Positions 14,958 through 22,997 are shown, counted from the first letter of the stretch. The stretch is 28,308 nucleotides of DNA from SFEL01 sp045592165 (GCA_045592165.1 JAZNUG010000147.1:1-28308), one strand, 5' to 3'. Numbers and translations: made by a program. Notes: generated by a model from the sequence alone, not told the origin.

Positions 14958-15346
14958 CCGTTTCGCAGAAAACCTATTGGGTTTTCTGCGAGGTCTTCAG
15001 TTTTTACCTCTCGATTCCTGTGTAATCTTCCGGACGGCTCGTCGTCGCGGACTCCGCACCATTCGCGGCGGCATTTGCGAATGCCCCCTCTCATTTGTTC
15101 CGTCGCTCCTCTTCTCCGCAAAAAAATCGTCGCGTCGCTTTGGATTTTTCGCGGTTTCGCCTTACGGCGAAGGCGATGGGCGGAATCAAACGGCAAACTT
15201 TAAAAATGTGCCGTTAATTACACCGCTGCTTGGTTAGTGCACCCACTTCTCCCGCAAGGGAGAAGTATCCTTGAAAAGGGCGGCGGACGGGATCAGATAA
15301 ATCCTTCCGCTCCCTACACATATTCTACTGAAAGGTAACAACCCAT
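14958..15346. repeat. Mosaic block of hairpins between the two exporter operons
   Basis: These 389 bases hold no plausible gene. They include CGCAGAAAACC/GGTTTTCTGCG (14964-14990, possible weak terminator), GGCATT/AATGCC (15070-15085), TTCGCC/GGCGAA (15156-15171), and CTTCTCCC-GCAA-GGGAGAAG (15246-15265). The region 15212-15300 resembles 5664-5748, including the tail CCTTGAAAAGGGCGGCGG ... AGATAA, and the first hairpin resembles 5401-5427. No clear promoter for the next operon was found here. Confidence 0.6.
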
Positions 15347-17011
15347 ATGCTCAACTGGATCAAAGGCCACAAAAAGATGGTAATTCTGATTATAGTGCTG
15401 GCGCTGCTGCTGACCGGCTTCCTTGTTATACGCAGCAAGGCCAAAGAGGCCATGGCGGCGCTGACTCAGCTTACTGAGGAGACCGCCTATGTGGAGCGCC
15501 GCAGCATACAGAGCAGCATTTCCTCCACCGGCGAGATAATCAGCGACAATACACGGGATATCTCTGCGGAGCTTGCAGGGTATGAGGTGCTTTCCGTGGA
15601 GGTTGAGGTAGGGGATGTCGTGCAGGCGGGAGACGTGCTGTGCGTATTCGATACAGGCGACCTTGAGGAGGGCCTTGAGGATGCGGAGAAAACCCTTTAT
15701 GCCGCAGAGACCCAGAGCGATGTGACTGTAAACAACGCATACCGTGCGCTGGAGATGGCAATCGAAACAAAGAACTATCAGATAGAAAACGCCGCGCGCA
15801 ATGTGATATCCGCCTGCGATGCATATGACAACGCAAGGGAAAATTACAACAGCATGAAGACCGCCAGCAAGGAGGCAAAGCAGGCGCTGGAGGATGCGGA
15901 AAAGCTGAAGCAGAGCGTTCCTGCATCCTGCGAGGAGATGGAGGAATACAAGGCGTACCTTGACGCCCAGGCGGAATATGACGCCGCCTTTGCCGCCTTT
16001 GAAGCCTTTGTGCCTGACGAAACCCTGGACGAGGCAACAAACAACGCAAACAGGGAAGCATTGCTGGACGCCGCCCTTGCCGCAGAGAAGACCTGCGAGG
16101 AGGCAAAGAAAAAGGCCGCGGAAGCGGGGGCAACCCTTGAATTCCGCAAACTGGCCGCAGAAGCCGCATATGCTTCCGCCGCAAAGAACCTGGAAACCGT
16201 AAAGGCGTCCCTTGCCGCCGCGGAAAGTGCGCTGGATTCCGCACGCACCGCGCGGGACAGCGCAGAGGCCGCCTATGAATACACTGTGGCCTCCCAGGAA
16301 AGCTCCTTCAGGGGCAGCAAGGATGCACTCAGAAGCGCAGAGGCAGGCGCGGGAGTATCCACCATTCAGCAGGAAAATGCTGTGGAAACCTATAAAGAGC
16401 AAATCGAAAAGGGCGCCCTTACAGCAAATATCGGCGGCACTGTTACCGCCGTGAATATCCATGCGGGAGAAAAATACGCAGGCGGCCCCATCGTTACAAT
16501 ACAGGATACCGATGCCCTTGTGGTTGCCGCGGAGATCGATGAATACGACATTGCGGATATAAAAATCGGCATGAAAGCGGTATTCAAAACCGACGCCACC
16601 CGCGACGAACAGCTGACGGGTGAGGTTATATTCGTGTCCCCCACCCCCACCTTCGGCAGCGACGTTACCTATCAGGTGAAGGTGCGGATAGATTCGGATA
16701 CCGGCCGCCTCCGCATAGGCATGAATGCCAAGCTGAACATTATCCTTGCGGAAACCGCAGATGTGCTTACCGTGCCCTATGATGCCATTCAGCAGGATGA
16801 GCAGGGCAACGATATAATCTACGCCGTGGAGCGGGGCGAAAAGGGCGAGGCAATCAGGACCGCCATACCTGTAACCGTGGGCGTGGAGGGAGATTACTAC
16901 GTTGAAGTCAGCGGAGCTATAACCGAAGGCATGGAGATAGCCCTGCCCACAGATAAGTACTTTGACCTTGCCGCCATGCAGGAAGAAATGATGGCCTCAA
17001 TGGGTGGCTAA
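15347..17011 (+). CDS. MacA/YknX-like membrane fusion (adaptor) protein
   Basis: A 554-residue adaptor for the ABC transporter encoded next. One N-terminal transmembrane helix (11-29) is followed by half a lipoyl domain (AGYEVLSVEVEVGDVVQAGD), then an Ala/Glu/Lys-rich helical hairpin of about 230 residues, the second lipoyl half (IGGTVTAVNIHAGEKYAGG) and beta-barrel domains (LVVAAEIDEYDIADIKIGM; QLTGEVIFVSPTPTFGSDV). In YknWXYZ- or MacAB-type systems this protein links the permease to the outside and stimulates the ATPase. The hairpin is much longer than in MacA, making the protein ~150 residues longer than usual. ATG at 15347 has AAAGG 11 bases upstream. The ATPase gene begins two bases after the stop. 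Confidence 0.88.
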   Translation: MLNWIKGHKKMVILIIVLALLLTGFLVIRSKAKEAMAALTQLTEETAYVERRSIQSSISSTGEIISDNTRDISAELAGYEVLSVEVEVGDVVQAGDVLCVFDTGDLEEGLEDAEKTLYAAETQSDVTVNNAYRALEMAIETKNYQIENAARNVISACDAYDNARENYNSMKTASKEAKQALEDAEKLKQSVPASCEEMEEYKAYLDAQAEYDAAFAAFEAFVPDETLDEATNNANREALLDAALAAEKTCEEAKKKAAEAGATLEFRKLAAEAAYASAAKNLETVKASLAAAESALDSARTARDSAEAAYEYTVASQESSFRGSKDALRSAEAGAGVSTIQQENAVETYKEQIEKGALTANIGGTVTAVNIHAGEKYAGGPIVTIQDTDALVVAAEIDEYDIADIKIGMKAVFKTDATRDEQLTGEVIFVSPTPTFGSDVTYQVKVRIDSDTGRLRIGMNAKLNIILAETADVLTVPYDAIQQDEQGNDIIYAVERGEKGEAIRTAIPVTVGVEGDYYVEVSGAITEGMEIALPTDKYFDLAAMQEEMMASMGG

Positions 17012-17013
17012 GC

Positions 17014-17721
17014 ATGGAGCAGAAAAAGAGCATAATTCACCTTCGGGGAATAAAAAAGCGATTCTTTGAAGGGACGGAAAATCAGATAGAGGTATTAAAG
17101 GGCATAGACCTCGACGTATATGAGGGGGAGTTTGTGTCCATCGTGGGCGCATCAGGCTCGGGCAAATCCACCCTGATGAATATCATCGGCGCGCTGGACA
17201 GGGCCAGCGAAGGCACTTACATACTGGATGGCGTGGATATAGGCAGCGCCAATGACGACAGCCTTTCCCATATACGCAATAAAAAAATAGGCTTCGTATT
17301 TCAGACCTACAACCTTATTCCCCGCACCAATGCCCTCAAAAACGTGGAGCGGCCAATGCTGTACGCAGGCACCCCCAAGGGGGAGCGCACCCAGCGGGCA
17401 ATGGAACTGCTGGAAATCGTGGAAATGCAGGACCGCATGAAGCATAATCCCGATGAGCTGTCCGGCGGACAGAAGCAGAGGGTGGCCATAGCCCGGGCAA
17501 TGGCAAACAGGCCGGCCATACTTCTCGCCGATGAACCCACCGGAGCTCTGGACAGCAAAACGGGCCGCCTTATAATGGATATCTTCCACAGGCTGAATAA
17601 GGAGCAGGGCATGACTATCGTGCTCATAACCCATTCCCCCGAGCTTGCGGAGGAGACCGGCCGCATATTCACCCTGATGGACGGGGAGATAATAGACGAA
17701 AGGAAGGGCAGCCTATGCTGA
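17014..17721 (+). CDS. ABC transporter ATPase (MacB/YknY/LolD-like)
   Basis: A 235-residue cytoplasmic ATPase of the MacB/LolD/FtsE group. Motifs: Walker A GASGSGKST (45-53), Q-loop VFQTYNLIPRTNALKNVERP (the NLIP form typical of this group), signature LSGGQKQRVAIARAM, Walker B ILLADEPTGALDS, and switch His in LITHSPE. It powers mechanotransmission through the FtsX-type permease encoded next, with which it overlaps by 7 bases. The substrate could be a peptide, toxin or lipoprotein; nothing in the window identifies it. Confidence 0.92.
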   Translation: MEQKKSIIHLRGIKKRFFEGTENQIEVLKGIDLDVYEGEFVSIVGASGSGKSTLMNIIGALDRASEGTYILDGVDIGSANDDSLSHIRNKKIGFVFQTYNLIPRTNALKNVERPMLYAGTPKGERTQRAMELLEIVEMQDRMKHNPDELSGGQKQRVAIARAMANRPAILLADEPTGALDSKTGRLIMDIFHRLNKEQGMTIVLITHSPELAEETGRIFTLMDGEIIDERKGSLC

Positions 17722-19007
17722 TATGGGAAAACATACTGCTGGCCCTTTCCGGCCTTAAGGCAAACAAGATGAGGGCCTTCCTTACTATGCTGGGCATAAT
17801 TATCGGCATAGGATCGGTAATCACCATAATGACCCTCGGCGAATCCGTAACGGATTCCTTTACCACCTCCATGCAGTCCCTGGGCGCAAACAACGTAACC
17901 GTTGCCATTCAGCCAAAGCCGGACGAGGAGGAAATGGACCTTTTCAGCGGCATGGCCTTTATGTCTGTGGGCCGTACTGTCATGCCTCAGGACAAGGACT
18001 ATATTTCAGACGAAATGATAACCGCCCTCAGGCAGTCCTACGGAGAGGAAATGCTGGGCATATCCATATCCGAAGGGGCGGGGGACGGCCGGGCTGAAGA
18101 CGGCAGGCTGTATGCAAACGTCACCATGACCGGCGTGAACGGGGATTACTTCCTTTCCGGCGAGCTGGAGGTCCTTGCGGGACGCATGCTGACCCACAGC
18201 GAGCTTGAAGGCGACAGGCAGCTTGCCATGGTATCCGATAAGCTGGTGAACAATATGTTCGGCGGCGACAATGCATCGGCCATCGGCAAGACAGTTGAAG
18301 TTACCACGGGCGATAGCTTTTACAGCTATACGATCGTGGGCGTATACAAGCACCAGACCAGCATATACAATATGCATTTCGGTGCAGAGAAGGATATCCG
18401 CACCGTGATGTACATCCCCATCGGCGCGGCCCGGGCTGCAACCCACTCCTCAGCAGGCTATTCTTCGGTTACCGCCATAACCGCCCCCGGCGTGGATTCC
18501 ACCCGCTTCGCCTCCCGCATAGAGCGCTTTCTCAATGCATACTACCGCACAAACCGGGATTACGAAGTGACAGCCTTCAGCATGGAAAGCATGGTATCCG
18601 AGTTTGCTTCGGTATTGGATACCATTGAAACCGCCATCTCGGTAATCGCAGGCATATCCCTGCTGGTTGGCGGCATAGGCGTTATGAACATAATGCTGGT
18701 ATCCATCACGGAGCGCACCCGTGAAATCGGCACCTGCAAGGCCCTGGGCGCAACCAACGGCTCCATCCGCATACAGTTCATAATTGAGGCGGTGATAATC
18801 TGCCTTATCGGCGGCGCGCTGGGGGTTGCTCTGGGCATCACCGCAGGCAGCCTTGCCAGCAACGCATTGGGCTTCCCTGCCAGCGCCAGCATAAAAAGCA
18901 TAGTCATCGCCCTGCTGTTCTCCATGTCCATCGGCGTGTTCTTTGGCTATTACCCTGCCAACAAGGCCGCCAATATGGATCCTATCAATGCGCTGAGGTA
19001 TGAGTAA
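17715..19007 (+). CDS. MacB/YknZ-like ABC permease (FtsX fold)
   Basis: A 430-residue permease: transmembrane helix 1 (about 19-42, FLTMLGIIIGIGSVITIMTLG), a ~230-residue extracytoplasmic MacB_PCD domain, then three helices in the C-terminal FtsX domain (SVIAGISLLVGGIGVMNIMLVSI; RIQFIIEAVIICLIGGALGVALG; IVIALLFSMSIGVFFGYYP) and the family ending PANKAANMDPINALRYE. The ERTREIGTCKALGA coupling helix, which docks on the ATPase, is present. With the two preceding genes it makes a complete adaptor-ATPase-permease operon of YknXYZ type. Its terminator is at 19030-19069. Confidence 0.92.
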   Translation: MLIWENILLALSGLKANKMRAFLTMLGIIIGIGSVITIMTLGESVTDSFTTSMQSLGANNVTVAIQPKPDEEEMDLFSGMAFMSVGRTVMPQDKDYISDEMITALRQSYGEEMLGISISEGAGDGRAEDGRLYANVTMTGVNGDYFLSGELEVLAGRMLTHSELEGDRQLAMVSDKLVNNMFGGDNASAIGKTVEVTTGDSFYSYTIVGVYKHQTSIYNMHFGAEKDIRTVMYIPIGAARAATHSSAGYSSVTAITAPGVDSTRFASRIERFLNAYYRTNRDYEVTAFSMESMVSEFASVLDTIETAISVIAGISLLVGGIGVMNIMLVSITERTREIGTCKALGATNGSIRIQFIIEAVIICLIGGALGVALGITAGSLASNALGFPASASIKSIVIALLFSMSIGVFFGYYPANKAANMDPINALRYE

Positions 19008-19029
19008 AAGATAGAAACAAAAGAAAAAG

Positions 19030-19069
19030 AAAAGCGAAATGGAAAGAGAGCTTTCCGTTTCGCTTTTTT
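19030..19069. terminator. Terminator shared by the macB-like and DUF1847 genes
   Basis: AAAAGCGAAATGGAAAG/CTTTCCGTTTCGCTTTT, a 17-bp perfect stem with loop AGAG and T or A runs on both strands. It is a near copy of the terminator at 9063-9104. Confidence 0.85.
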
Positions 19070-19094
19070 ATGTGGAGAAAAGGTGCTTTGTTTT

Positions 19095-19134
19095 GTCATT
19101 GCGAGGAGCGCTGAATGGTGCGGCAATCCGTTCC
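19095..19134. repeat. CATTGCGAG-type palindromic repeat, copy 3 (inverted)
   Basis: GTCATTGCGAGGAGC ... GCGGCAATCCGTTCC: the outer arms of the repeat at 3364 and 9672 in reverse orientation. It touches the stop codon side of the DUF1847 gene at 19135. Confidence 0.8.
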
Positions 19135-19773
19135 CTACTTGTTTTCCGGGAAGAATCTCTTTTTAAAGTAAAAGTTTGCGCCGTAGAGGGCGGCGGCGGG
19201 ATTGTGGCCGGTTACTCTGTCCTTGGTTACGGCGGTGGTTACAAGGGCGTCGGAGTATTTATAAAACAGGCTGTCGTGGCCCACGCACAGGCCCACCACT
19301 ATGTTCAGCTCGGTCTTGGCCTGGTTCAGCAGCTTTGCCTGCAGTATGGGATTGCACATGTTTTCCCCGATGGAGCAGCACCTTTCGGGTATGCCCACGG
19401 AGGTCTTTTTCTGAACGCCCGCCTTGCAGCCGATGCCGTATACCTCAAAGCCGTTATGGCGGAGGATGGAGGCGAGGGTTCTGCTTTCGCTGATAAGGCC
19501 CACGCAGGTGGCGATACCCAGCTTTTTGAAGCCCATTTTCTTTGCATAGGCCATGATCTCCTCAATGCGGGTATACTGGCAGTAATGGTCATGCTCCACC
19601 TCTCCTGCGGCTATCATGGAGCGGCGGTTTTCGTCTTCCTCATAAAGCTTCATGGCATCTTCCAGCACGGCGGGATCCATATTGGTTGTAAGGCAGAAAT
19701 CCGGATATTTTTTATCCTGAAGATTGCAGTTTGTAACGGCGCAGTCTATGCAGGACAGTTTTTTCTCTTCCAT
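19135..19773 (-). CDS. DUF1847-like cysteine-rich metal-binding protein
   Basis: A 212-residue cytosolic protein matching the DUF1847 pattern of anaerobes. An N-terminal cluster (SCIDCAVTNC at 7-16, then PDFC) probably holds a metal. A domain with YTRIEEIMAYAKKMGFKKLGIATCVGL, a conserved FEVYGIGCKAG, CNPILQAKLLNQ, and the closing LNIVVGLCVGHDSLF and KYSDALVTTAVTKDRVTGHNP follows. It has 13 or so cysteines. No reaction is established for the family. The start at 19773 has AGGAGG 10 bases upstream; the frame extends further but lacks a site there. Confidence 0.85.
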   Translation of the reverse strand: MEEKKLSCIDCAVTNCNLQDKKYPDFCLTTNMDPAVLEDAMKLYEEDENRRSMIAAGEVEHDHYCQYTRIEEIMAYAKKMGFKKLGIATCVGLISESRTLASILRHNGFEVYGIGCKAGVQKKTSVGIPERCCSIGENMCNPILQAKLLNQAKTELNIVVGLCVGHDSLFYKYSDALVTTAVTKDRVTGHNPAAALYGANFYFKKRFFPENK

Positions 19774-19814
19774 GGACGGTATTCCTCCTTGCTCAGGGCG
19801 GTATTTGTATTTTA

Positions 19815-19845
19815 ATTGTATCACGTTTCGCAGGCGGGGTGTCAA
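19815..19845 (-). promoter_or_regulatory. Promoter of the DUF1847 gene
   Basis: On the minus strand TTGACA (19845-19840) and TACAAT (19820-19815), preceded by TGA (extended -10), with a long 19-base spacer. Confidence 0.55.
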
Positions 19846-19856
19846 GGCGGGCAAAT

Positions 19857-19885
19857 AAAAGAGCCGCCCCTAACAGGCGGCTTTT
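19857..19885 (-). terminator. Terminator of the signal peptidase gene
   Basis: Minus strand: AAAAGCCGCC ... GGGCGGCTCTTTTATTT, a GCCGCC/GGCGGC stem followed by T-rich sequence, 17 bases past the lepB stop. Confidence 0.75.
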
Positions 19886-19901
19886 GCGTGCTGTTTTTTT
19901 G

Positions 19902-20489
19902 TTATACCCATCTTGCCCTGAACAAGGGAAGCATAACTGCCTGCACCTTGCCCTTTACCTGACCGTAGGGCACAAAGCCCACGAAGGGATTGCGGCTGTC
20001 CTCGCTGGCGTTGCGGTTGTCGCCCACCACAAAGAGGGATTTCTCCGGGACGGTAACTTCCTGCATATCGCCGTAGATGGTGTCGTTCCAGTATTCGGAT
20101 TCATCCAGCAGCTGGCCGTTCAGGTAAATTTCGCCGTTGGTGATGGCAACGGTGTCGCCGGGCATGCCGATTATGCGCTTGACGCAGTTTACGTCCATAT
20201 TGGAATAGCGGCAGATGATGATATCGCCGTGCTCCGGCTCTGAGAAGGCGTAGGTGAGCTTTTCCGTGAACATGCCCTCTCCGGGAAGAAGGGTGGGATA
20301 CATGGAGGTGCCCACAACCTGCACCGGCTCAAAAACAAAGCTGCGGATGAACAGGGCGATCAGCACCACCGTAACAAGATACAGCAGAAACGAGCCGTTT
20401 GCGGAGCGCTTGTAGGGCGCATCCTCTTTATGAAGGGTTTCAGCGGCGGCCATGAGGGCCTTGCGCTGTTTTTTTGTAAGGTTTGCCAT
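19902..20489 (-). CDS. lepB: Signal peptidase I
   Basis: A 195-residue type I signal peptidase that cleaves signal peptides of exported proteins on the outer face of the membrane. A charged cytoplasmic N-terminus (1-33) precedes one transmembrane helix (34-52). Box B is VVGTSMYPTL with the nucleophile Ser62, box D is NCVKRIIGMPGD with the general base Lys104, and box E is VGDNRNASEDSR. The single N-terminal helix and length are typical of Gram-positive enzymes. Its ribosome site is weak (AGGAAAGG, about 11 bases upstream). It is a single-gene unit with its own promoter and terminator. Confidence 0.95.
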   Translation of the reverse strand: MANLTKKQRKALMAAAETLHKEDAPYKRSANGSFLLYLVTVVLIALFIRSFVFEPVQVVGTSMYPTLLPGEGMFTEKLTYAFSEPEHGDIIICRYSNMDVNCVKRIIGMPGDTVAITNGEIYLNGQLLDESEYWNDTIYGDMQEVTVPEKSLFVVGDNRNASEDSRNPFVGFVPYGQVKGKVQAVMLPLFRARWV

Positions 20490-20524
20490 CGGGAATAATG
20501 CCTTTCCTGTAAGGTTTGTTCAAT

Positions 20525-20553
20525 ATGGTAGCACGGCGGGGCAGGGTTGTCAA
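20525..20553 (-). promoter_or_regulatory. Promoter of lepB
   Basis: Minus strand TTGACA (20553-20548), 17-base spacer, TACCAT (20530-20525), located 36 bases before the lepB start codon. Confidence 0.65.
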
Positions 20554-20624
20554 ATGGGCGGAGCTGGATGAATTTGCCCACCTTTTCAATAATAAATTCG
20601 CACTTCTTTGCGGCAATTAATGAG

Positions 20625-20653
20625 TTACAACAAATCATATATTGTGGTACAAT
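20625..20653 (+). promoter_or_regulatory. Promoter of the metallophosphoesterase-birA operon
   Basis: TTACAA (20625-20630), 17-base spacer ending TGG, and TACAAT (20648-20653) form an extended -10 promoter. Only 7 bases separate the -10 box from the ATG at 20661, so the transcript is probably leaderless. Confidence 0.65.
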
Positions 20654-20660
20654 CCATAAC

Positions 20661-21683
20661 ATGAAGAGAATTGTTTCCATATTTTTCATATTGATACTGC
20701 TGCTGACGCAGTGGGGCTGCGCGCCTGCCCCTGTGCCTGAGCCTGCCCCTGTGCCTGCCCCCACACCCACGCCTGTGCCCACGCCGGAGCCGCCTGAGGT
20801 GTATACCATTGCATGGATGAGCGATACCCAGCATTACAGCAGGGAGTTTCCGGATACCTTCTTTGCAATGACGGAATATCTGCGGGATGCACAGGAGGAG
20901 CTTAATCTTCAGTATGTTATTCATACCGGAGATATCGTGGCATCCGGCACAAAGGAGGCCCAGTGGCAGGTGGCAACGGAAGCTATGGCAAAAATAGCCC
21001 ACATACCTGCGGGCGTTTGCGCCGGCAATCACGACGTACAGGGCGGCAAGGCCATATATAAAAACTACAAAGATCATTTCGGCGAGGATGACTGCTCCTA
21101 CCGCAGCTGCTACGGCGGCAGCTTTGAGGATAACAGGGGTCATTATGACCTGATAGACGTCGAAGGCAGCCGTCTGCTTTTCCTGTACATGGGATTCAGA
21201 GTGAAGCAGGAGGGCATAGACTGGATGAAGAGCGTAATCGAGCAGCATCCGGACAGGGCCGTGATAATCTGCACCCATACCTATTTTGATACCAACCTGT
21301 CCCTGCTTGAGGACGGCAGGCTGATAAAAGAAGAAATTGTGGAAAAATACCCCAACGTATACATGGTGCTGGGGGGCCACAGATACAACGTGGCAAGGGT
21401 GCCGGAGGAATTTGACGACGACGGCGACGGAATCCCTGACAGAACCGTTCAGCAGATGATATGCAATTATCAGGCGGCGGACAGCGGCGGCGGCAGCGGA
21501 TACATGATGTTCTTTGAGGTGGATGAGGCAAAGGGCGAGATAAGGGGATACACCTATTCTCCCCTGCTGGATGACTACGTTCACTTTGACGAGGAAAAGC
21601 ACGACAAATATTACAAACACGCCCCGGAATCCGAGCTGTTTGTGATTGATATACCATGGGAATACGGAGAGTCTGATGCTTAA
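20661..21683 (+). CDS. Metallophosphoesterase, putative cell-surface lipoprotein
   Basis: A 340-residue calcineurin-like phosphoesterase. The N-terminus is a hydrophobic signal (IVSIFFILILLLTQWGC) with a candidate lipid-attached Cys20, although the -3 and -2 residues (Gln, Trp) are atypical. A striking Pro-rich linker of PVPxPAP/TP repeats spans 21-46 and probably crosses the cell wall. The catalytic domain shows the five metal motifs: SDTQH (54-58), HTGD (88-91), AGNHD (121-125), CTHTYF and GGHRYN. The substrate is unknown; relatives cleave phosphomono- or diesters outside the cell. No ribosome site precedes the ATG at 20661, and the promoter lies right next to it. It overlaps birA by 8 bases. 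Confidence 0.85.
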   Translation: MKRIVSIFFILILLLTQWGCAPAPVPEPAPVPAPTPTPVPTPEPPEVYTIAWMSDTQHYSREFPDTFFAMTEYLRDAQEELNLQYVIHTGDIVASGTKEAQWQVATEAMAKIAHIPAGVCAGNHDVQGGKAIYKNYKDHFGEDDCSYRSCYGGSFEDNRGHYDLIDVEGSRLLFLYMGFRVKQEGIDWMKSVIEQHPDRAVIICTHTYFDTNLSLLEDGRLIKEEIVEKYPNVYMVLGGHRYNVARVPEEFDDDGDGIPDRTVQQMICNYQAADSGGGSGYMMFFEVDEAKGEIRGYTYSPLLDDYVHFDEEKHDKYYKHAPESELFVIDIPWEYGESDA

Positions 21684-22434
21684 GGATAATGAGATAAGGG
21701 AATATTTTCCGGATGTCAGCTGGCTGCTGAGCGCCGAGGAGCTGCCATCCACCAATACCGTTGCCAAGGAGCTGGCTTCAAAGGGAGTGCCGGAAGGCTC
21801 CCTTGTGATAGCACAGCGGCAGACGGGAGGACGGGGCCGGCTGGGCCGCGATTTTGAAAGCCCTGACGGCGGCATATACATGACCCTTGTACTGCGGCCG
21901 GAGGGAACCCTTGAGCAATGCACCATGATAACCATGGCGGCGGCAGTGGGCGTATGCAGGGCAATGGAAAAACACCTTGGAATATCCCCCGGCATAAAGT
22001 GGGTGAACGACCTGTACCTTAAGGGCAAAAAAATCTGCGGCATACTGGCGGAAGGCGCCGCCGCAGGGGAAAACCTCAAATACGCTGTGGTGGGCATCGG
22101 CATAAACTACCAGAGTCCGGAATTTACAGGAGAGCTTGCGGATAAGGCTGGCAGCCTTTATCCCCATGAACAGCCCCCCATAACCCTCAGCTCCATGGCG
22201 GGCGCGGCGGCGGCAGAGGTGCTGAAAGCCTGCAGAAATTTCAAAAGCGAAGAGATCTACAACGAATACAAACAGCGCAGCCTGCTGCTGGGAAGAAAGG
22301 TCACACTGCCTGACGGAAGGGAAGCCGCGGCTGTGGATATCACCCCCGACGGACGGCTGCTGGTTGAATTTGACAATGGCGAATCCCTTGCCCTCAACAG
22401 CGGCGAGGTGAGCGTTACAGGAAGGCTTATATAG
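21676..22434 (+). CDS. birA: Biotin--[acetyl-CoA-carboxylase] ligase (class I, no HTH)
   Basis: A 252-residue ligase that activates biotin as biotinyl-AMP and attaches it to the lysine of carboxylase carrier domains. It has the catalytic domain motifs GGRGRLGR (51-58, adenylate loop), KWVNDLY (108-114), KKICGILAEG and VVGIGINY, followed by the small C-terminal domain (LLLGRKVTLPDGREAAAVDI ... LALNSGEV). The N-terminal winged helix of class II BirA repressors is absent, so this enzyme should not regulate transcription. The ATG at 21676 overlaps the previous stop and has GGAGAG just upstream, implying coupled translation. The next gene follows after 9 bases. Confidence 0.93.
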   Translation: MLKDNEIREYFPDVSWLLSAEELPSTNTVAKELASKGVPEGSLVIAQRQTGGRGRLGRDFESPDGGIYMTLVLRPEGTLEQCTMITMAAAVGVCRAMEKHLGISPGIKWVNDLYLKGKKICGILAEGAAAGENLKYAVVGIGINYQSPEFTGELADKAGSLYPHEQPPITLSSMAGAAAAEVLKACRNFKSEEIYNEYKQRSLLLGRKVTLPDGREAAAVDITPDGRLLVEFDNGESLALNSGEVSVTGRLI

Positions 22435-22443
22435 GAGGATAGT

Positions 22444-22896
22444 GTGGATCACGTGAAGAAAGCAGAGGAGCTTTTCCTCAAGGGATATAACTGCGCTCAG
22501 GCAACCTTTGCCGCTTTCAGCGACGTTACCGGCATTGACGAAGCAACCGCAATAAAGCTGGCTTCCGGTTTCGGCGGCGGCATGGGGGCGCTGAGGGATA
22601 CCTGCGGGGCGGTGACGGGTATGTTCATGGCGGCGGATATGCTTTACGGCTACCAAAGTCCCACCGATGCGGAGGGAAAGGCAAAGCATTATGAGCTTAT
22701 CCGGGAGCTTGCGGCAAAGTTCAAGGAGGAAAACGGCAGCATAATGTGCCGTGACCTTATTGCAAACTGCCCAAAGGCGCAGAATCCCATGCCCAGGACG
22801 GAGGAGTATTACGCTGTGCGGCCCTGTACCCGCCTTGTGATGGATGCGGCGGCCATAGTGGACAGGCTGATTGAGGAAAAGAACAAAGAAAAGTAA
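22444..22896 (+). CDS. C_GCAxxG_C_C family protein
   Basis: A 150-residue protein of the redox-linked C_GCAxxG_C_C family, named for its conserved pattern. Here: GYNCAQATFAAF near residue 15-27, GFGGGMGALRDTCGAVTGMFMA (GG-containing loop with CGAxxG), IMCRDLI and VRPCTRLV. Four conserved cysteines suggest metal or redox-cofactor binding; several homologues are fused to or sit by reductases, but the function is unknown. It starts with GTG at 22444, five bases after a perfect AGGAGG. It is the last gene of the phosphoesterase-birA operon; the terminator at 22961-22997 follows. Confidence 0.85.
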   Translation: MDHVKKAEELFLKGYNCAQATFAAFSDVTGIDEATAIKLASGFGGGMGALRDTCGAVTGMFMAADMLYGYQSPTDAEGKAKHYELIRELAAKFKEENGSIMCRDLIANCPKAQNPMPRTEEYYAVRPCTRLVMDAAAIVDRLIEEKNKEK

Positions 22897-22937
22897 ATAT
22901 TGTGATAATCGTATTTACAAAACACAATATATTGTGG
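22890..22937 (+). promoter_or_regulatory. Tandem NrdR boxes upstream of nrdG
   Basis: The downstream box ACACAATATATTGTGG (22922-22937) matches the NrdR consensus ACACwATATATwGTGT at 15 of 16 positions. A degenerate upstream box (22890-22905, with AATATTGTG conserved) lies 32 bases earlier, the three-turn spacing known for NrdR pairs. The strong box sits inside the predicted promoter spacer. Confidence 0.8.
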
Positions 22938-22943
22938 TAGGAT
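22914..22943 (+). promoter_or_regulatory. Probable nrdG promoter
   Basis: TTTACA (22914-22919), 18-base spacer and TAGGAT (22938-22943), enclosing the strong NrdR box. The expected start is near 22950. Confidence 0.5.
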
Positions 22944-22960
22944 GGGCATGAGGCCCAAGG

Positions 22961-22997
22961 TCGCCGAAAACCGGATGGGTTTTCGGCGAATTTTTTA
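22961..22997 (+). terminator. Strong terminator between the nrdG promoter and nrdG
   Basis: A perfect 12-bp stem TCGCCGAAAACC/GGTTTTCGGCGA with a 5-base loop is followed by ATTTTTTA. It ends transcription from the birA side and, if the promoter at 22914-22943 is right, lies within the first 50 bases of the nrdG leader. Confidence 0.85.

Noticed and set aside
20632..20647. An NrdR-like site (CATATATTGTGG) inside the phosphoesterase promoter
   Set aside because: Only about 11 of 16 positions match, there is no partner site three turns away, and the gene has no link to nucleotide reduction.
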